Source: Limobrevibacterium gyesilva
GTDB lineage: Bacteria > Pseudomonadota > Alphaproteobacteria > Acetobacterales > Acetobacteraceae
DNA: 64,000 bases
Direction of reading: 5' to 3'
Assembly (NCBI RefSeq): GCF_025989185.1
Contig: NZ_JAPDNT010000002.1
Location: 186,001-250,000 of the forward strand
In this document: positions 18,067 through 27,407 of the stretch, piece by piece
Layout of the letters: each line of letters starts with the position of its first letter
How positions within the stretch are numbered: the stretch's first letter is position 1
Notes under the pieces: generated by a model
What the model was told of the DNA's origin: nothing
Databases searched by the model: none
What the model saw: the letters and a program-made list of their open reading frames with translations, nothing else
Program-made: the position numbers and the translations under genes

Positions 18067-20703
18067 ATGGCGGCAATCGATCTGAAGGCCCTTATCGCGC
18101 GCCTCAACGACCCCTGCCGGCGCGCGCTCGAGGGAGCCGCCGGGCTGACCTTGTCGCGCAGTCATTACAATGTCGAGGTCGAGCACTGGCTGCTGAAGCT
18201 GGCCGACGGAACCGACACCGACATCGCCGCCATTCTGCGCCATTATGACGCTGATCACGGAAAATTGATATCGGATCTGAATCGTGCGCTCGACCGGATG
18301 AAGACCGGCAACTCGCGCGCCCCGAGCCTGTCGCCGGAGATCGTCGAGCTGGCGAAGCAGGCCTGGCTGTTCGCCTCGGTCGAGCATGGGCAGACGCGCG
18401 CACGCTCCGGCCACCTGCTCTGGGCGCTGCTGGCCGACGAAACCCTGTCGCGCCATGCGCGGGAGGCGTCCGGGCAGCTCATGAAGATTCCGGCGGACGC
18501 GCTGAAGCGGGACTTCATGGCGATCACCGCCAAGAGCGCCGAGGCCGCGCACGCCACCACCGCCAGCGAGGGCCCGGCCCCAGTCGGCGAGGACGGCATG
18601 CCCCGGCCGGCCGGCTCCGGCGCGCTCGACCAGTTCACCATCGACCTGACGGCGCGAGCGCGGGCCGGCAAGATCGACCCGATCCTGGGCCGTGACACCG
18701 AGATTCGCCAGGTCATCGACATCCTCACCCGCCGCCGCCAGAACAACCCGATCCTGACCGGCGAGGCCGGCGTGGGAAAGACCGCGGTGGTTGAGGGTTT
18801 CGCCTTGCGCATCGCCGAAGGCGATGTGCCGCCGGCGCTGAAGGACGTTACCGTGCGCACGCTCGACCTCGGCTTGCTGCAGGCCGGCGCCGGGGTGAAG
18901 GGCGAGTTCGAGAACCGGTTGAAATCGGTGATCGAGGAAACCAAGGCCAGCCCCAAGCCGATCATCCTGTTCATCGACGAGGCGCATACGCTGATCGGCG
19001 CCGGCGGGTCGGCCGGGCAGAACGACGCCGCCAACCTGCTGAAGCCGGCATTGGCGCGCGGCGAGCTGCGCACCATCGCGGCCACCACCTGGGCCGAGTA
19101 CAAGAAATACTTCGAGAAGGACGCCGCCCTCACCCGCCGCTTCCAGACCGTGAAGATCGACGAGCCGAGCGAGCCGCTGGCCATCGCCATGATCCGCGGC
19201 CTGGTCGGCACGCTGGAGAAGCATCACGGCATCCGCATCCTGGATGAGGCGGTCAGCGAGGCCGTCCGTCTTTCCGCCCGCTACATCCCAAGCCGACAGT
19301 TGCCGGACAAGGCGGTGTCGCTGATCGACACGGCCTGTGCGCGCGTGTCCATGAGCCAGGCCGCGGTGCCCGCCCCGATCGAGGACCGCCGGCGCAGGAT
19401 TGCCCTGATCGACACCGAGGTGGAGATCCTGGACCGCGAGATGGCCAGCGGCGCTGACCATGGCGTGCGCAAGGGCGAGCTCCTGGACGAGCGCGCCAAG
19501 GCCGTCGCGGACCTCGAGGCGCTGGAGGCGCGGTGGACGCAGGAGAAGGAGCTGGCCGCTAAGGTCAGCGCCACCCGGGCCGCGATCGAGGACCCGGCCG
19601 GGACCGAGGACAAGGACGCCCTGCGCGCCCGCCTCGCCGACGCCACCACCCGGCTGCATGCGCTGCAAGGCGAGCAGCCGCTGATCTACCCGGTGGTGGA
19701 CGGCCAGGCGGTCGCCGAGATCGTGGAGAGCTGGACCGGCATTCCCGCCGGGCGGATGCAGTCCGACGAGATCCGTACTGTGCTGAACATGCGCGAGGCC
19801 ATGGAGCAGCGCATCGTCGGCCAGCCGCACGCGCTGGAAGCGGTGGCCCAGGCCATCCGCACCTCGCGCGCCAAGCTGACCGACCCGCGCAAGCCGATCG
19901 GCGTGTTCCTGATGGTGGGCACGTCCGGCGTCGGCAAGACCGAGACGGCGCTGACCTTGGCCGACCTGCTGTATGGCGGCGAGCAGAACATGACCGTCAT
20001 CAACATGACCGAGTTCAAGGAAGAACATAAGGTCAGCCTGCTGATGGGCAGCCCGCCCGGCTATGTCGGCTATGGCGAGGGCGGCATCCTGACCGAAGCG
20101 GTGCGCCGGCGCCCCTACTCCGTGGTGTTGCTCGACGAGATGGAGAAGGCCCATCCCGGCGTGCAGGACATCTTCTTCCAGGTGTTCGACAAGGGTAACA
20201 TGAAGGACGGCGAGGGTCGCGACATCGACTTCAAGAACACCGTCATCATCATGACGTCGAACGCCGGCACCGACGTGATCGCCAAGCTGTTCGCCGATCC
20301 CGAGACGGCGCCCGACGCGGCCGGCCTGGCCGACGCGCTGCGCCCGGAGCTGATGAAATACTTCAAGCCGGCCTTCCTGGGCCGGGTGACGCTGGTGCCG
20401 TATTTCCCGCTGTCGGAAGAGATCATCAAGCAGATCGTCGTGCTGCAGCTCAACCGCATCCGGCGGCGGGTGAAGGAAGCCTATCGTGCCGAGTTCGACT
20501 ACGATCCGTCGCTGGTCGAAACCATCGCCGCGCGCTGCACCGAGAGCTCGTCGGGGGCACGCAATATCGAGAACATCCTTTCGCGCACCCTGCTGCCGGA
20601 GCTTTCGGCTGAAGTACTGGCGCGACTGGCTGAGGGCGCCGCGGTGACGCGGATGTCCGTCAGGATCGATCCGTCCGGGTCGTTCCGCTACGAGCTTGCT
20701 TGA
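18067..20703 (+). CDS. clpV: T6SS sheath-disassembly ATPase ClpV (TssH)
   Basis: This 878-residue AAA+ ATPase has two nucleotide-binding domains: Walker A GEAGVGKTA near residue 235 with Walker B ILFIDEAHT, and Walker A GTSGVGKTE near 620 with VVLLDEMEKAHP. The N-terminal domain begins DLKALIARLNDPCRRALEGA, the ClpV form rather than ClpB, and binds the TssB/TssC sheath. The middle coiled-coil region is short as in ClpV. Its role is to pull apart contracted sheath for reuse. It leads the plus-strand arm and is followed by hcp after 36 bases. Confidence 0.97.
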   Translation: MAAIDLKALIARLNDPCRRALEGAAGLTLSRSHYNVEVEHWLLKLADGTDTDIAAILRHYDADHGKLISDLNRALDRMKTGNSRAPSLSPEIVELAKQAWLFASVEHGQTRARSGHLLWALLADETLSRHAREASGQLMKIPADALKRDFMAITAKSAEAAHATTASEGPAPVGEDGMPRPAGSGALDQFTIDLTARARAGKIDPILGRDTEIRQVIDILTRRRQNNPILTGEAGVGKTAVVEGFALRIAEGDVPPALKDVTVRTLDLGLLQAGAGVKGEFENRLKSVIEETKASPKPIILFIDEAHTLIGAGGSAGQNDAANLLKPALARGELRTIAATTWAEYKKYFEKDAALTRRFQTVKIDEPSEPLAIAMIRGLVGTLEKHHGIRILDEAVSEAVRLSARYIPSRQLPDKAVSLIDTACARVSMSQAAVPAPIEDRRRRIALIDTEVEILDREMASGADHGVRKGELLDERAKAVADLEALEARWTQEKELAAKVSATRAAIEDPAGTEDKDALRARLADATTRLHALQGEQPLIYPVVDGQAVAEIVESWTGIPAGRMQSDEIRTVLNMREAMEQRIVGQPHALEAVAQAIRTSRAKLTDPRKPIGVFLMVGTSGVGKTETALTLADLLYGGEQNMTVINMTEFKEEHKVSLLMGSPPGYVGYGEGGILTEAVRRRPYSVVLLDEMEKAHPGVQDIFFQVFDKGNMKDGEGRDIDFKNTVIIMTSNAGTDVIAKLFADPETAPDAAGLADALRPELMKYFKPAFLGRVTLVPYFPLSEEIIKQIVVLQLNRIRRRVKEAYRAEFDYDPSLVETIAARCTESSSGARNIENILSRTLLPELSAEVLARLAEGAAVTRMSVRIDPSGSFRYELA

Positions 20704-20739
20704 GTCTTTAGTCCGCTATCCACGCGAGGGAGTGCGCTG

Positions 20740-21219
20740 ATGAGTATCTTCTTGAAATACGGATCGATCGAGGGCGAGTCGACCACCGACACGAAAACCA
20801 AATGGATCCAGCTCGACAGCCTGCAATGGGGCATGGGCCGGGGCATCAACATGCCGAGCGGGGGCGCCACTTCCAAGCGCGAGGCGAGCGAGGTCAGCGT
20901 CAGCGAAGTGACCATCACAAAGGCGGCGGACAAGGCTACGCCGAAGCTGGTGCAGGAAGCCTTGTTCGGCAAGATGAACACGAAGGCCGAGATCGCCTTC
21001 ACCCGCACCAAGCCGGATGGCGGCGTCGAGGATTTCATGATGTTGACGCTGTTCGACACGGCGGTCAGCGGCTACAGCATGAGCAGCGGCGGCGATAACC
21101 CGTCTGAGTCGCTGTCGCTGAACTTCGCGAAGTTCGACCTGAAATACACGTCGTACGATGCCGCGGGCGTCGCCACGCCGGAGATCGTGACCTACGACAT
21201 GACCAAGCGGACGAAGTAG
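20740..21219 (+). CDS. hcp: T6SS tube protein Hcp (TssD)
   Basis: The 159-residue product is the hexameric inner-tube protein, itself secreted. Conserved parts include the start SIFLKYGSIEGESTTD, WIQLDSLQWGMGRGI and the late block GYSMSSGGDNPSESLSLNFA followed by FDLKYT. The ATG at 20740 follows GAGGGAG. A strong hairpin lies just after the stop, and the candidate effector gene is next, a usual place for Hcp-linked cargo. Confidence 0.96.
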   Translation: MSIFLKYGSIEGESTTDTKTKWIQLDSLQWGMGRGINMPSGGATSKREASEVSVSEVTITKAADKATPKLVQEALFGKMNTKAEIAFTRTKPDGGVEDFMMLTLFDTAVSGYSMSSGGDNPSESLSLNFAKFDLKYTSYDAAGVATPEIVTYDMTKRTK

Positions 21220-21227
21220 GCGGAGCA

Positions 21228-21264
21228 GGCTGCATCGGCGAACACAGGCCGCGCCGATGCAGCC
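21228..21264 (+). terminator. Hairpin downstream of hcp
   Basis: The 13-base arms GGCTGCATCGGCG (21228-21240) and CGCCGATGCAGCC (21252-21264) pair perfectly across an 11-base loop, starting 8 bases after the hcp stop. No T-run follows, so it is more likely a partial terminator or a 3' stabiliser that lets hcp be expressed above the downstream genes. Confidence 0.55.
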
Positions 21265-21380
21265 GCCCATCTGTACGGCAAGCGGGAGATCATCCGCCAA
21301 GCTGAAGATGGCTCGGGCTGTGTCCGGGACGTACGGCTTGTTCAACAACAGGGCCATAGACTGCCAACCAGGAGGTTGCG

Positions 21381-22019
21381 ATGCCAACAGACGGGCCAGT
21401 CAGCGGAAGCGTTTACATATGGTACCCGGCCGATGGCCATATCGGGCATGCCGCGATGTATATCGGCAACTACGCGGTTGGGCAGCGTTTTGAGATGTCG
21501 ATCGATCCCGAGTCCCCGCACTACGTCATGCCATCGGCGCTGGAGACCAGGTACGGAATCGCCGGCCAGCACTTCAATGACAACTATGTCAGCTGGTGGC
21601 CCGGCGGCGGTGCCGATCTGGTGAATCCCAAGGCAGGCGCCGAGCCGATGAACGGGCTCTACAAGGATGTGGACGCGGAGGACTCGGAGCCGCACGTGGT
21701 CTACAACGTCTATGGCCTGGACGTTGCCGCGATGCGAAGGGTCTGGCACCAAGCCCGCGATAAGCAGGGCGCCCATTACCAGCTCTATCGCAAGAACTGT
21801 TCGGATCTTGTCATGCGCGTCCTGAAGGCTGGCGGGGCACTGTCCCGCATCGGGCGCATCTCCGGCGCTTATTTCGGGCACAACCTGCTCACGACACCCA
21901 AGGATGTCGCCGTTGTCTGCAACAAGCTGCGGGACGCCGGCTGGGCGACCAAGCAAAAGGCGGGAAACTGCCCGTCCAAGAGGGGCAACAAGCTGATGGT
22001 GGTGCTCGGGATGCGCTGA
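21381..22019 (+). CDS. Candidate T6SS effector with a permuted papain/NlpC-P60-like fold
   Basis: I do not recognise a named family. The 212-residue product has an early GHIGHAAMYIG (His20, His23) and a late YRKNCSDLVMRVLKAGG (Cys140). That order, His first then Cys at the start of a helix, is the circularly permuted arrangement of LRAT/YiiX/PPPDE-type papain-like enzymes, which cleave or transfer on amide or ester bonds. There is no signal peptide. It starts at an ATG behind AGGAGG and lies between hcp and vgrG, so delivery by the T6SS is likely. No immunity gene is evident beside it. Base composition looks a little less GC-rich than its neighbours. Substrate (peptidoglycan, lipid or protein) is not known. 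Confidence 0.6.
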   Translation: MPTDGPVSGSVYIWYPADGHIGHAAMYIGNYAVGQRFEMSIDPESPHYVMPSALETRYGIAGQHFNDNYVSWWPGGGADLVNPKAGAEPMNGLYKDVDAEDSEPHVVYNVYGLDVAAMRRVWHQARDKQGAHYQLYRKNCSDLVMRVLKAGGALSRIGRISGAYFGHNLLTTPKDVAVVCNKLRDAGWATKQKAGNCPSKRGNKLMVVLGMR

Positions 22020-22363
22020 AGGCAACCGCCGCGTGCCGTAAGATCAAGCCTGCTTGTCGCGACCCGTTCGCCGTCACCTGACGTGGCATGAGCTCCGGCC
22101 GTACCGGGTCAGGACATGCCGACTCAAGCGGCCGAACGTGGGTTCCATGTCCTGCGCCGCAACGTGGTACATTGCAGTCCCGCGGTCACCGGCTACAGCG
22201 CGGCGAACCAGGCTATGACTACTTCATCCGCAGTTTCCGGAATTTCGCCTGACCGTCACTCCGACGGCAATCGGGCGGCCGCGGCAAATATCTGCTACCC
22301 ATCTGTCTACTTGTTGCCGCCCGCCTGACGTCGGATAGTCTCGCGGCTGGGGAGTGGGAGTGC
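22020..22363. other. Gap between the candidate effector and vgrG, no supported gene
   Basis: These 344 bases hold only one short plus-strand ORF (22116-22328, 70 codons). It lacks a good ribosome site, a membrane segment or a signal peptide and looks like chance. The vgrG ribosome site (GGAGTGGGAG) is at the right end. An immunity gene would be expected here if the preceding gene encodes an antibacterial effector, but I cannot see one on either strand. Confidence 0.5.
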
Positions 22364-24457
22364 ATGTCGGGATCCGCCGCGAAGCGCCTGTTGACGATGA
22401 CGAGCCCGGGCGGCGTGGACGCGATGGTGCCGGTCGGGCTGCGCATGACCGAGGCGATCAGCGAGCCGTTCACGCTCAACCTGGAGATGACCTCGGCAGG
22501 GGCGCGGATCGACCCGGACAAGATGCTGTTCCAGCCGGTTTGCGTCACCCTCGAATTCGACGAGGCCGAGGGCCTGACGCCCCGCCATTTCCACGGCATC
22601 GTCCGCAGCTTCGGCGCGCAGGGTACGGCAGGACAGGCGGCACCGGGTGGCGCGTGGACCTATACCGCCGAAGTGGTGCCGCGGTTGTGGTTCCTGCATC
22701 AGACCACGGATTGCCGGATCTGGCAGAACAAATCGGCGATCGATGTCGTCAAGGCGATCTTCGAGGAAGCGGGACATACCGCAGTCGAATGGAATATCAC
22801 CGGCGCGCCGCCGGTGCGCGAGACGATCACACAGTTCAACGAGACCGATTTCGACTTCGTCTCGCGGCTGCTGGAAGAAGAAGGCTGTTTCTATTTCTTC
22901 AAGCATGCATCAAGCGACCATACGCTGGTCATTGCCAACGACAAAAACGTCTTCAAGGATATTACTAGCGCCGCGGCAATGAAAATCGACACTGCCAGCG
23001 GCACCGGGTGGGAGGCGATCCTGGGATGGCGCCGCTGCGACAGCACGGCGCTCGGCAAGGTTTCGTTGCTGGACTACGACCCTGAGACGCCGAACACGCT
23101 GGTGAAGGCGGAAGAGACGACGGTCCTGAAGACCGGCGGCGCCACAAAGCGCGATTTCTTCACCTGGCCGGCCCTGTCGCTGAAGGCCGACGTCGTGAAG
23201 ACGCGGGCCCGCTACCGCATGGAGGCTGCCGAAGCCGGCGCCACCCTGATGGAAGGTACCGGCGCGCAGCCGCATTTCACGGCCGGCGGCAAGTTCACCG
23301 TGCAGCGGGCGCCAACCGGCGTGGACACCGGCGTCTTCGTCGTACGCAGCGTCATCCACACCGCGACCGACGACACCGACCGCTCCGGCGGCGGGGGCGC
23401 GCATTACGCGAACAGCTTCACCGCCTTCCCGGCCCGCGCCACCTGGCGCCAGCCGCTGACGGTGCCGCGCCCGCGCATGGCCGGCATCCATACCGCCCTG
23501 GTGATCGGCCCCGATGACAGTGAGATCTTCACCGACAAATACAGCCGGGTGCAGATCCGCTTCTACTGGGACCACCGGTCCGACGCGAAGCCGCTGCAGG
23601 ACAGCTGCTGGGTGCGCGTGATCCAGCCCTGGAGCGGCACGGTCGCCGGCGATAACTGGGGCTGGCACCATATGCCGCGGGTCGGGACCGAGGTGGCGGT
23701 GTCGTTCATGGATGGCGACCCCGACCGGCCGGTGGTGGTCGGCTGCTTCTACAACGGCGTTGCGATGCCGGTGTTCGACCTGAGCAACCGCGACACCTGG
23801 ACCAAGAGCGGCATGCGCTCGCGCTCGGCCACCTCGGCGGACCGCGGCACCGGCGAGCAGTATTCCGAGTTCTCGTTCGACGACAAGAAAGGCAGCGAGC
23901 TGGTCTTCCTGCACGCGCAGAAGGACTATTTCACCGAGGTCGAGAACAACCAGACGCTGGACGTTCAGAACTGCCGCATCGTCACCGTCAAGAACGACGA
24001 GACCATCGACATCGGCAAGTCCGAGACCGTCACCATCGGCAAGGGCCGTTCGGTGACGGTGAAGGACAAGAACGACGAACTGACGGTCAGCACCGGCGAC
24101 CTTACGGTGACGACCACCCAGGGCAAGATGGGCTTCACCGCCAATAGCGACTACGCGCTGCTGTCGAAGACCGGAAACATCACGACCAAGGCGTCGACGG
24201 GCAACATCAGCACCCAGGCCTCGCTGGGCAATATCACGATGAAGGCGGACACGGGTGCGGTGACGATCGAGGCGCTGCAGTCGATCACGCTGAAATGCGG
24301 CCCGTCCACGCTGACGATCGACCCGTCCGGCATCACGCTGAAGGGGATGATGATAACCATCAAAGGCGATACCATGACCAGCGTGGAGGGCCTCATGACC
24401 ACTGTCAAAGGCAATGCCATGCTGACGCTCAAGGGTGGCCTGGTGATGCTGAACTGA
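22364..24457 (+). CDS. vgrG: T6SS spike protein VgrG (TssI)
   Basis: This 697-residue VgrG has the gp27-like N-terminus (LTMTSPGGVDAMVPVGLRMT, then FHGIVRSFGAQG and DFDFVSRLLEEEGCFYFF). The gp5-like OB fold follows with the family signature PRVGTEVAVSFMDGDPDRP. A C-terminal beta-helix stalk of short repeats (from about 535: NQTLDVQNCRIVTVKND and GNITTKASTGNISTQASLGN) completes it. It ends right after the stalk (LKGGLVMLN), so there is no fused effector domain. It forms the puncturing tip that the PAAR protein at 25062 would cap. Confidence 0.97.
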   Translation: MSGSAAKRLLTMTSPGGVDAMVPVGLRMTEAISEPFTLNLEMTSAGARIDPDKMLFQPVCVTLEFDEAEGLTPRHFHGIVRSFGAQGTAGQAAPGGAWTYTAEVVPRLWFLHQTTDCRIWQNKSAIDVVKAIFEEAGHTAVEWNITGAPPVRETITQFNETDFDFVSRLLEEEGCFYFFKHASSDHTLVIANDKNVFKDITSAAAMKIDTASGTGWEAILGWRRCDSTALGKVSLLDYDPETPNTLVKAEETTVLKTGGATKRDFFTWPALSLKADVVKTRARYRMEAAEAGATLMEGTGAQPHFTAGGKFTVQRAPTGVDTGVFVVRSVIHTATDDTDRSGGGGAHYANSFTAFPARATWRQPLTVPRPRMAGIHTALVIGPDDSEIFTDKYSRVQIRFYWDHRSDAKPLQDSCWVRVIQPWSGTVAGDNWGWHHMPRVGTEVAVSFMDGDPDRPVVVGCFYNGVAMPVFDLSNRDTWTKSGMRSRSATSADRGTGEQYSEFSFDDKKGSELVFLHAQKDYFTEVENNQTLDVQNCRIVTVKNDETIDIGKSETVTIGKGRSVTVKDKNDELTVSTGDLTVTTTQGKMGFTANSDYALLSKTGNITTKASTGNISTQASLGNITMKADTGAVTIEALQSITLKCGPSTLTIDPSGITLKGMMITIKGDTMTSVEGLMTTVKGNAMLTLKGGLVMLN

Positions 24458-24466
24458 CCGGCCGCC

Positions 24467-25060
24467 ATGGCACAGATGCAACTCATGAAGATGCAGGCAG
24501 CCAGGATCGACGACGTGCTGGCGCGGCTCGACCTGCCGGCGCCGACATCGGCTTTGCTGGCCGGGTGCGAGGACGCCGCCGCGGCCTTCGTGGCGCTGGA
24601 GGCGAAGGGGCTGCTGGCCGATGCCTCGAAATGGGCCGCGCACGCCCTGCCGAAGCGCGAGGCGGTGTGGTGGGCGTGCATGTGCACCCGGCACACCGCG
24701 CCCGCCGACCAGCCCGCGGCCGAGCGCGGCCTGGTCCAGGCAGCCGAGCAGTGGGTTCGCAAGCCCACCGACGAGAACCGCCGCGCCGCCTTCGCGCTGG
24801 CCCAGGAGGCCGGCTTCACCACGCCCGAGGCATGGGCCGCCGTGGCTGCGTTCTGGAGTGGCGAGTCGATGTCGCCACTCGGCCAGCCGGTCGTTCCCCC
24901 ACCGCCAGACGCCGCCGGCCGCGCGGTGGCCGGTGCCGTTGCCTTGGCGGCCGTGCGCATCCACCCGGAGCGCCACGCCGACCGCCTGACGAAGTTCCTG
25001 CAAAGCGCCCGCGACATCGCCGGCGGTGGACCGGGGCATATCGGACCGGAGGAACCTTGA
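24467..25060 (+). CDS. T6SS-associated protein between vgrG and PAAR (DUF6931-like)
   Basis: The 197-residue protein is soluble and Ala-rich, with no signal peptide. Notable segments are KREAVWWACMC and PEAWAAVAAFWSGESMSP. I associate these with the DUF6931 family, found next to vgrG and PAAR genes, but I cannot confirm it by search. It starts 9 bases after vgrG and is followed by PAAR after one base, so the three are co-translated. It is not a DUF4123, DUF1795 or DUF2169 chaperone by sequence, yet its position suggests a spike-loading or adaptor role (inference). Confidence 0.7.
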   Translation: MAQMQLMKMQAARIDDVLARLDLPAPTSALLAGCEDAAAAFVALEAKGLLADASKWAAHALPKREAVWWACMCTRHTAPADQPAAERGLVQAAEQWVRKPTDENRRAAFALAQEAGFTTPEAWAAVAAFWSGESMSPLGQPVVPPPPDAAGRAVAGAVALAAVRIHPERHADRLTKFLQSARDIAGGGPGHIGPEEP

Positions 25061-25061
25061 G

Positions 25062-25352
25062 ATGGGACAGCCCGCTGCCCGCATCACCGACATGCATGTC
25101 TGCCCGATGGTCACCGGCATCGTTCCGCATGTCGGCGGCCCCATCCTGCCGCCTGGCGCCGTGACCGTGCTTACCGGTGGGATGCCGCAGGCCTGCGTCG
25201 GCGACATGGCCGTCTGCGTCGGCCCACCCGACGTGATCGCGCTGGGCTCGTTCACGGTGCTCGCGGGTGGTCGTCCGGCGGCGCGCATGGGCGATACCAC
25301 CGCACATGGCGGCACCATCATCCTCGGGTGCCCGCTGGTGCTGATCGGCTGA
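25062..25352 (+). CDS. PAAR-domain spike tip protein
   Basis: A 96-residue PAAR protein made only of the domain. It has HVCPMVTG followed by PHVGGPILPPG, the GGMPQACVGD and GGRPAARMGD repeats and a late HGGTIILG. The His and Cys residues (DMHVCP, THGG-like) would bind the structural zinc that shapes the cone tip on VgrG. The ATG at 25062 follows CCGGAGG; an in-frame start at 25026 overlaps the preceding gene and is unlikely. There is no extension carrying a toxin. Confidence 0.94.
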   Translation: MGQPAARITDMHVCPMVTGIVPHVGGPILPPGAVTVLTGGMPQACVGDMAVCVGPPDVIALGSFTVLAGGRPAARMGDTTAHGGTIILGCPLVLIG

Positions 25353-25355
25353 ACC

Positions 25356-26864
25356 ATGACGCTCACCCTTAATGTCCTGCGCTGTCCCGACGCCGTGCCG
25401 CCGGAGACGCGCACCGTGCGCGGCGGCGAGTTCAGCATCGGCCGCGGCGCCGACAACGACTGGGTGCTGCCCGACCCTGAGCGGCATTTGTCCAAGCGGC
25501 ATTGCATGCTGGCCTTCCGGTCCGGCCAATGGCAACTCGCGGATACCAGCACCAACGGCACCTTCCTCAACCGCGATCTCGATCCGGTCGGCCAGGGCAC
25601 GCCGCGCGACCTGCGCGACGGCGACCGGCTGCGCCTCGGCGCCTACGAGATCGAGGTCCGCATCGAAGAGGAGCCCATGCAGGCCGGCGGCTTCGGCCAG
25701 CCAAGCGCGTTCGGCCAGGCGCCCGGACGGGCGGGCGGGCCGCGCGACACGCTTGGTGATCCGTTCGGCGACGACCCGTTCAAGGCCCCTGCTCCGCCGC
25801 GCACCGGCAACCCGTTCCACGAGGAGCCCCTGCACGGCCCTGGCGGCGACCCGTTCGGCGGCGGCATCGGCCCCGCGCCGGTGGCGCTGCCACCGGATTT
25901 CGACCCATTGGCGCCGGGCCTCGACATGCCGTTGGGGGCGCCGACGCAGCCGGACCATACGCCCGCCTTTTCCGATGCGTTCCAACCGCCCCGCCCGGCG
26001 GCGGCGCTGATCCCGGATGACTGGGATCTTGGCATCGGGCCTGCCGCTCCACCGCCGCAACCCGCCGCCCCTGTCATCGCCCCCCCGATGCCGCCGCCGC
26101 TGGCTCCGCCGCCGATCGCGGCCCCGCCCACGCCACCGGCCGCAGGCCCCCCGGTCGATTTCGACGCCCCCTCGCCTTTCGACGAGCCGACACCGTTGCC
26201 ACCGGCCGTGCCTGTCGCGGCACCGGCACCGACCGCGACTCCGGTTCCGACAGCCGCCCCTGCGGCGCCGCAGCATGCCGGCCTGATGGCGGCGTTCCTG
26301 CGCGGCGTGGAGATGCCCGATGTCGAAGTCGGCGACGCCGCAGCCAAGATGGAGGCGCTCGGCGCCGCTTTCCGCGCGCTTGTCGGCGGGCTGCGCCGGG
26401 TTCTGATCGCGCGTGCCGCGATCAAGGGCGAGTTCCGCATCGAGCAGACGATGATCCGTGCGCGCGGCAACAACCCGCTGAAGTTCTCCACCGGCGACGA
26501 CGATGCGCTGGCGGCCCTGCTGGGCGCCGGCCGCCGTTCGGACATGGCGCCCGCGGCCGCAGTGGCCGATGCGCTGCGCGACATCCGCCTGCACGAGCTG
26601 GCCTCGATGGTGGCGATGCAAAGTGCCGTGCGCGCGCTGCTGGCTCGCTTCGACCCCGCCGCCTTGCGCGCCGCCGCCGACCAGCAGGGCGGCATCAGCC
26701 TGCCGGGGGCCCGCAAGGGGCGCGCCTGGGACGAATTCGAGAAGCTGCACGCCAGCACCACCCAGGCGCTGACCGACGATTTCGACAGCGTCTTCGGCAA
26801 GGCGTTCGCTCGTGCCTACGAACAGGCGCTCGACGAAGCCGCAGCGAAGGAGAAAGACACGTGA
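25356..26864 (+). CDS. fha: FHA-domain protein TagH/Fha
   Basis: The 502-residue protein has an N-terminal forkhead-associated domain (about 1-95) with the phosphothreonine-binding residues in place: R30 (FSIGRGADND), S46 and H49 (LSKRHC) and N67 (STNGTFLN). A very Pro-rich linker (about 105-305) leads into a C-terminal TagH-type helical domain (GLMAAFLRGVEMPDVEV, IEQTMIRARGNNPLKFS). In Agrobacterium, Fha recognises phospho-Thr14 of TssL; here TssL carries an equivalent Thr15 motif. It follows PAAR by 3 bases and overlaps tssJ. Confidence 0.94.
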   Translation: MTLTLNVLRCPDAVPPETRTVRGGEFSIGRGADNDWVLPDPERHLSKRHCMLAFRSGQWQLADTSTNGTFLNRDLDPVGQGTPRDLRDGDRLRLGAYEIEVRIEEEPMQAGGFGQPSAFGQAPGRAGGPRDTLGDPFGDDPFKAPAPPRTGNPFHEEPLHGPGGDPFGGGIGPAPVALPPDFDPLAPGLDMPLGAPTQPDHTPAFSDAFQPPRPAAALIPDDWDLGIGPAAPPPQPAAPVIAPPMPPPLAPPPIAAPPTPPAAGPPVDFDAPSPFDEPTPLPPAVPVAAPAPTATPVPTAAPAAPQHAGLMAAFLRGVEMPDVEVGDAAAKMEALGAAFRALVGGLRRVLIARAAIKGEFRIEQTMIRARGNNPLKFSTGDDDALAALLGAGRRSDMAPAAAVADALRDIRLHELASMVAMQSAVRALLARFDPAALRAAADQQGGISLPGARKGRAWDEFEKLHASTTQALTDDFDSVFGKAFARAYEQALDEAAAKEKDT

Positions 26865-27331
26865 TCACCCGCCGCCTGCTGTTCACCCTGCCAGCCGCGC
26901 TGACATTGCCGGCGGCGCTTCCGGGCTGCGCCGGGGCACCGCCACCGCCCGCCGTGCTGAACCTCACGATGCAGGGCGGCGCGGATCAGAACCCTGACCC
27001 GGTCGGCAAACCCGCCTCGGTCGCCGTGCGTGTCTTCCAGCTCGCCGCCACGGCGAAGTTCGAACGCGCCGACGTGTTCGCCCTGATCGAGCGCGAGGCC
27101 ACCACCCTCGGCACCGATGGCCTTGGCTCCGAGGAATTCGTGCTCGCGCCCGGCGAAACCCGCAAGATCGAGCGCGAGCTGAAGAAAGGCGTGCAGTTCA
27201 TCGGCGCCATCGCGCTGTTTCGCGACATCGACCGCGCGAAATGGCGTCAGATCGCCCCGGCCCCATCCTCCGGCCCGGTGAACCTGATGCTGAAGACGGC
27301 CGGCATTACCGCCACTCTCGCCGCGGCATGA
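26861..27331 (+). CDS. tssJ: T6SS outer-membrane lipoprotein TssJ
   Basis: This 156-residue TssJ has a basic start (MITRRLL), a hydrophobic core and a lipobox LPGC (Cys23), so it is lipidated and sent to the outer membrane. The mature part has SVAVRVFQLAATAKFERADVF, the typical TssJ strand-loop that contacts TssM, and a late FIGAIALFRDIDRAKWR. The GTG start overlaps the stop of the FHA gene (GTGA). Length is normal for the family. Confidence 0.94.
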   Translation: MITRRLLFTLPAALTLPAALPGCAGAPPPPAVLNLTMQGGADQNPDPVGKPASVAVRVFQLAATAKFERADVFALIEREATTLGTDGLGSEEFVLAPGETRKIERELKKGVQFIGAIALFRDIDRAKWRQIAPAPSSGPVNLMLKTAGITATLAAA

Positions 27332-27407
27332 CCATGCTGCTACGATTACGCATCGATGGTTTGCGCCTGGGGGTAAGGCCCGTGTTTTCGTCGAGGACGG
27401 TGCTGGC

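Noticed and set aside
22116-22328. 70-codon ORF as an immunity protein for the candidate effector
   Set aside because: Poor ribosome site, no signal or membrane segment, Ser/Ala-rich composition like random GC-rich frames.
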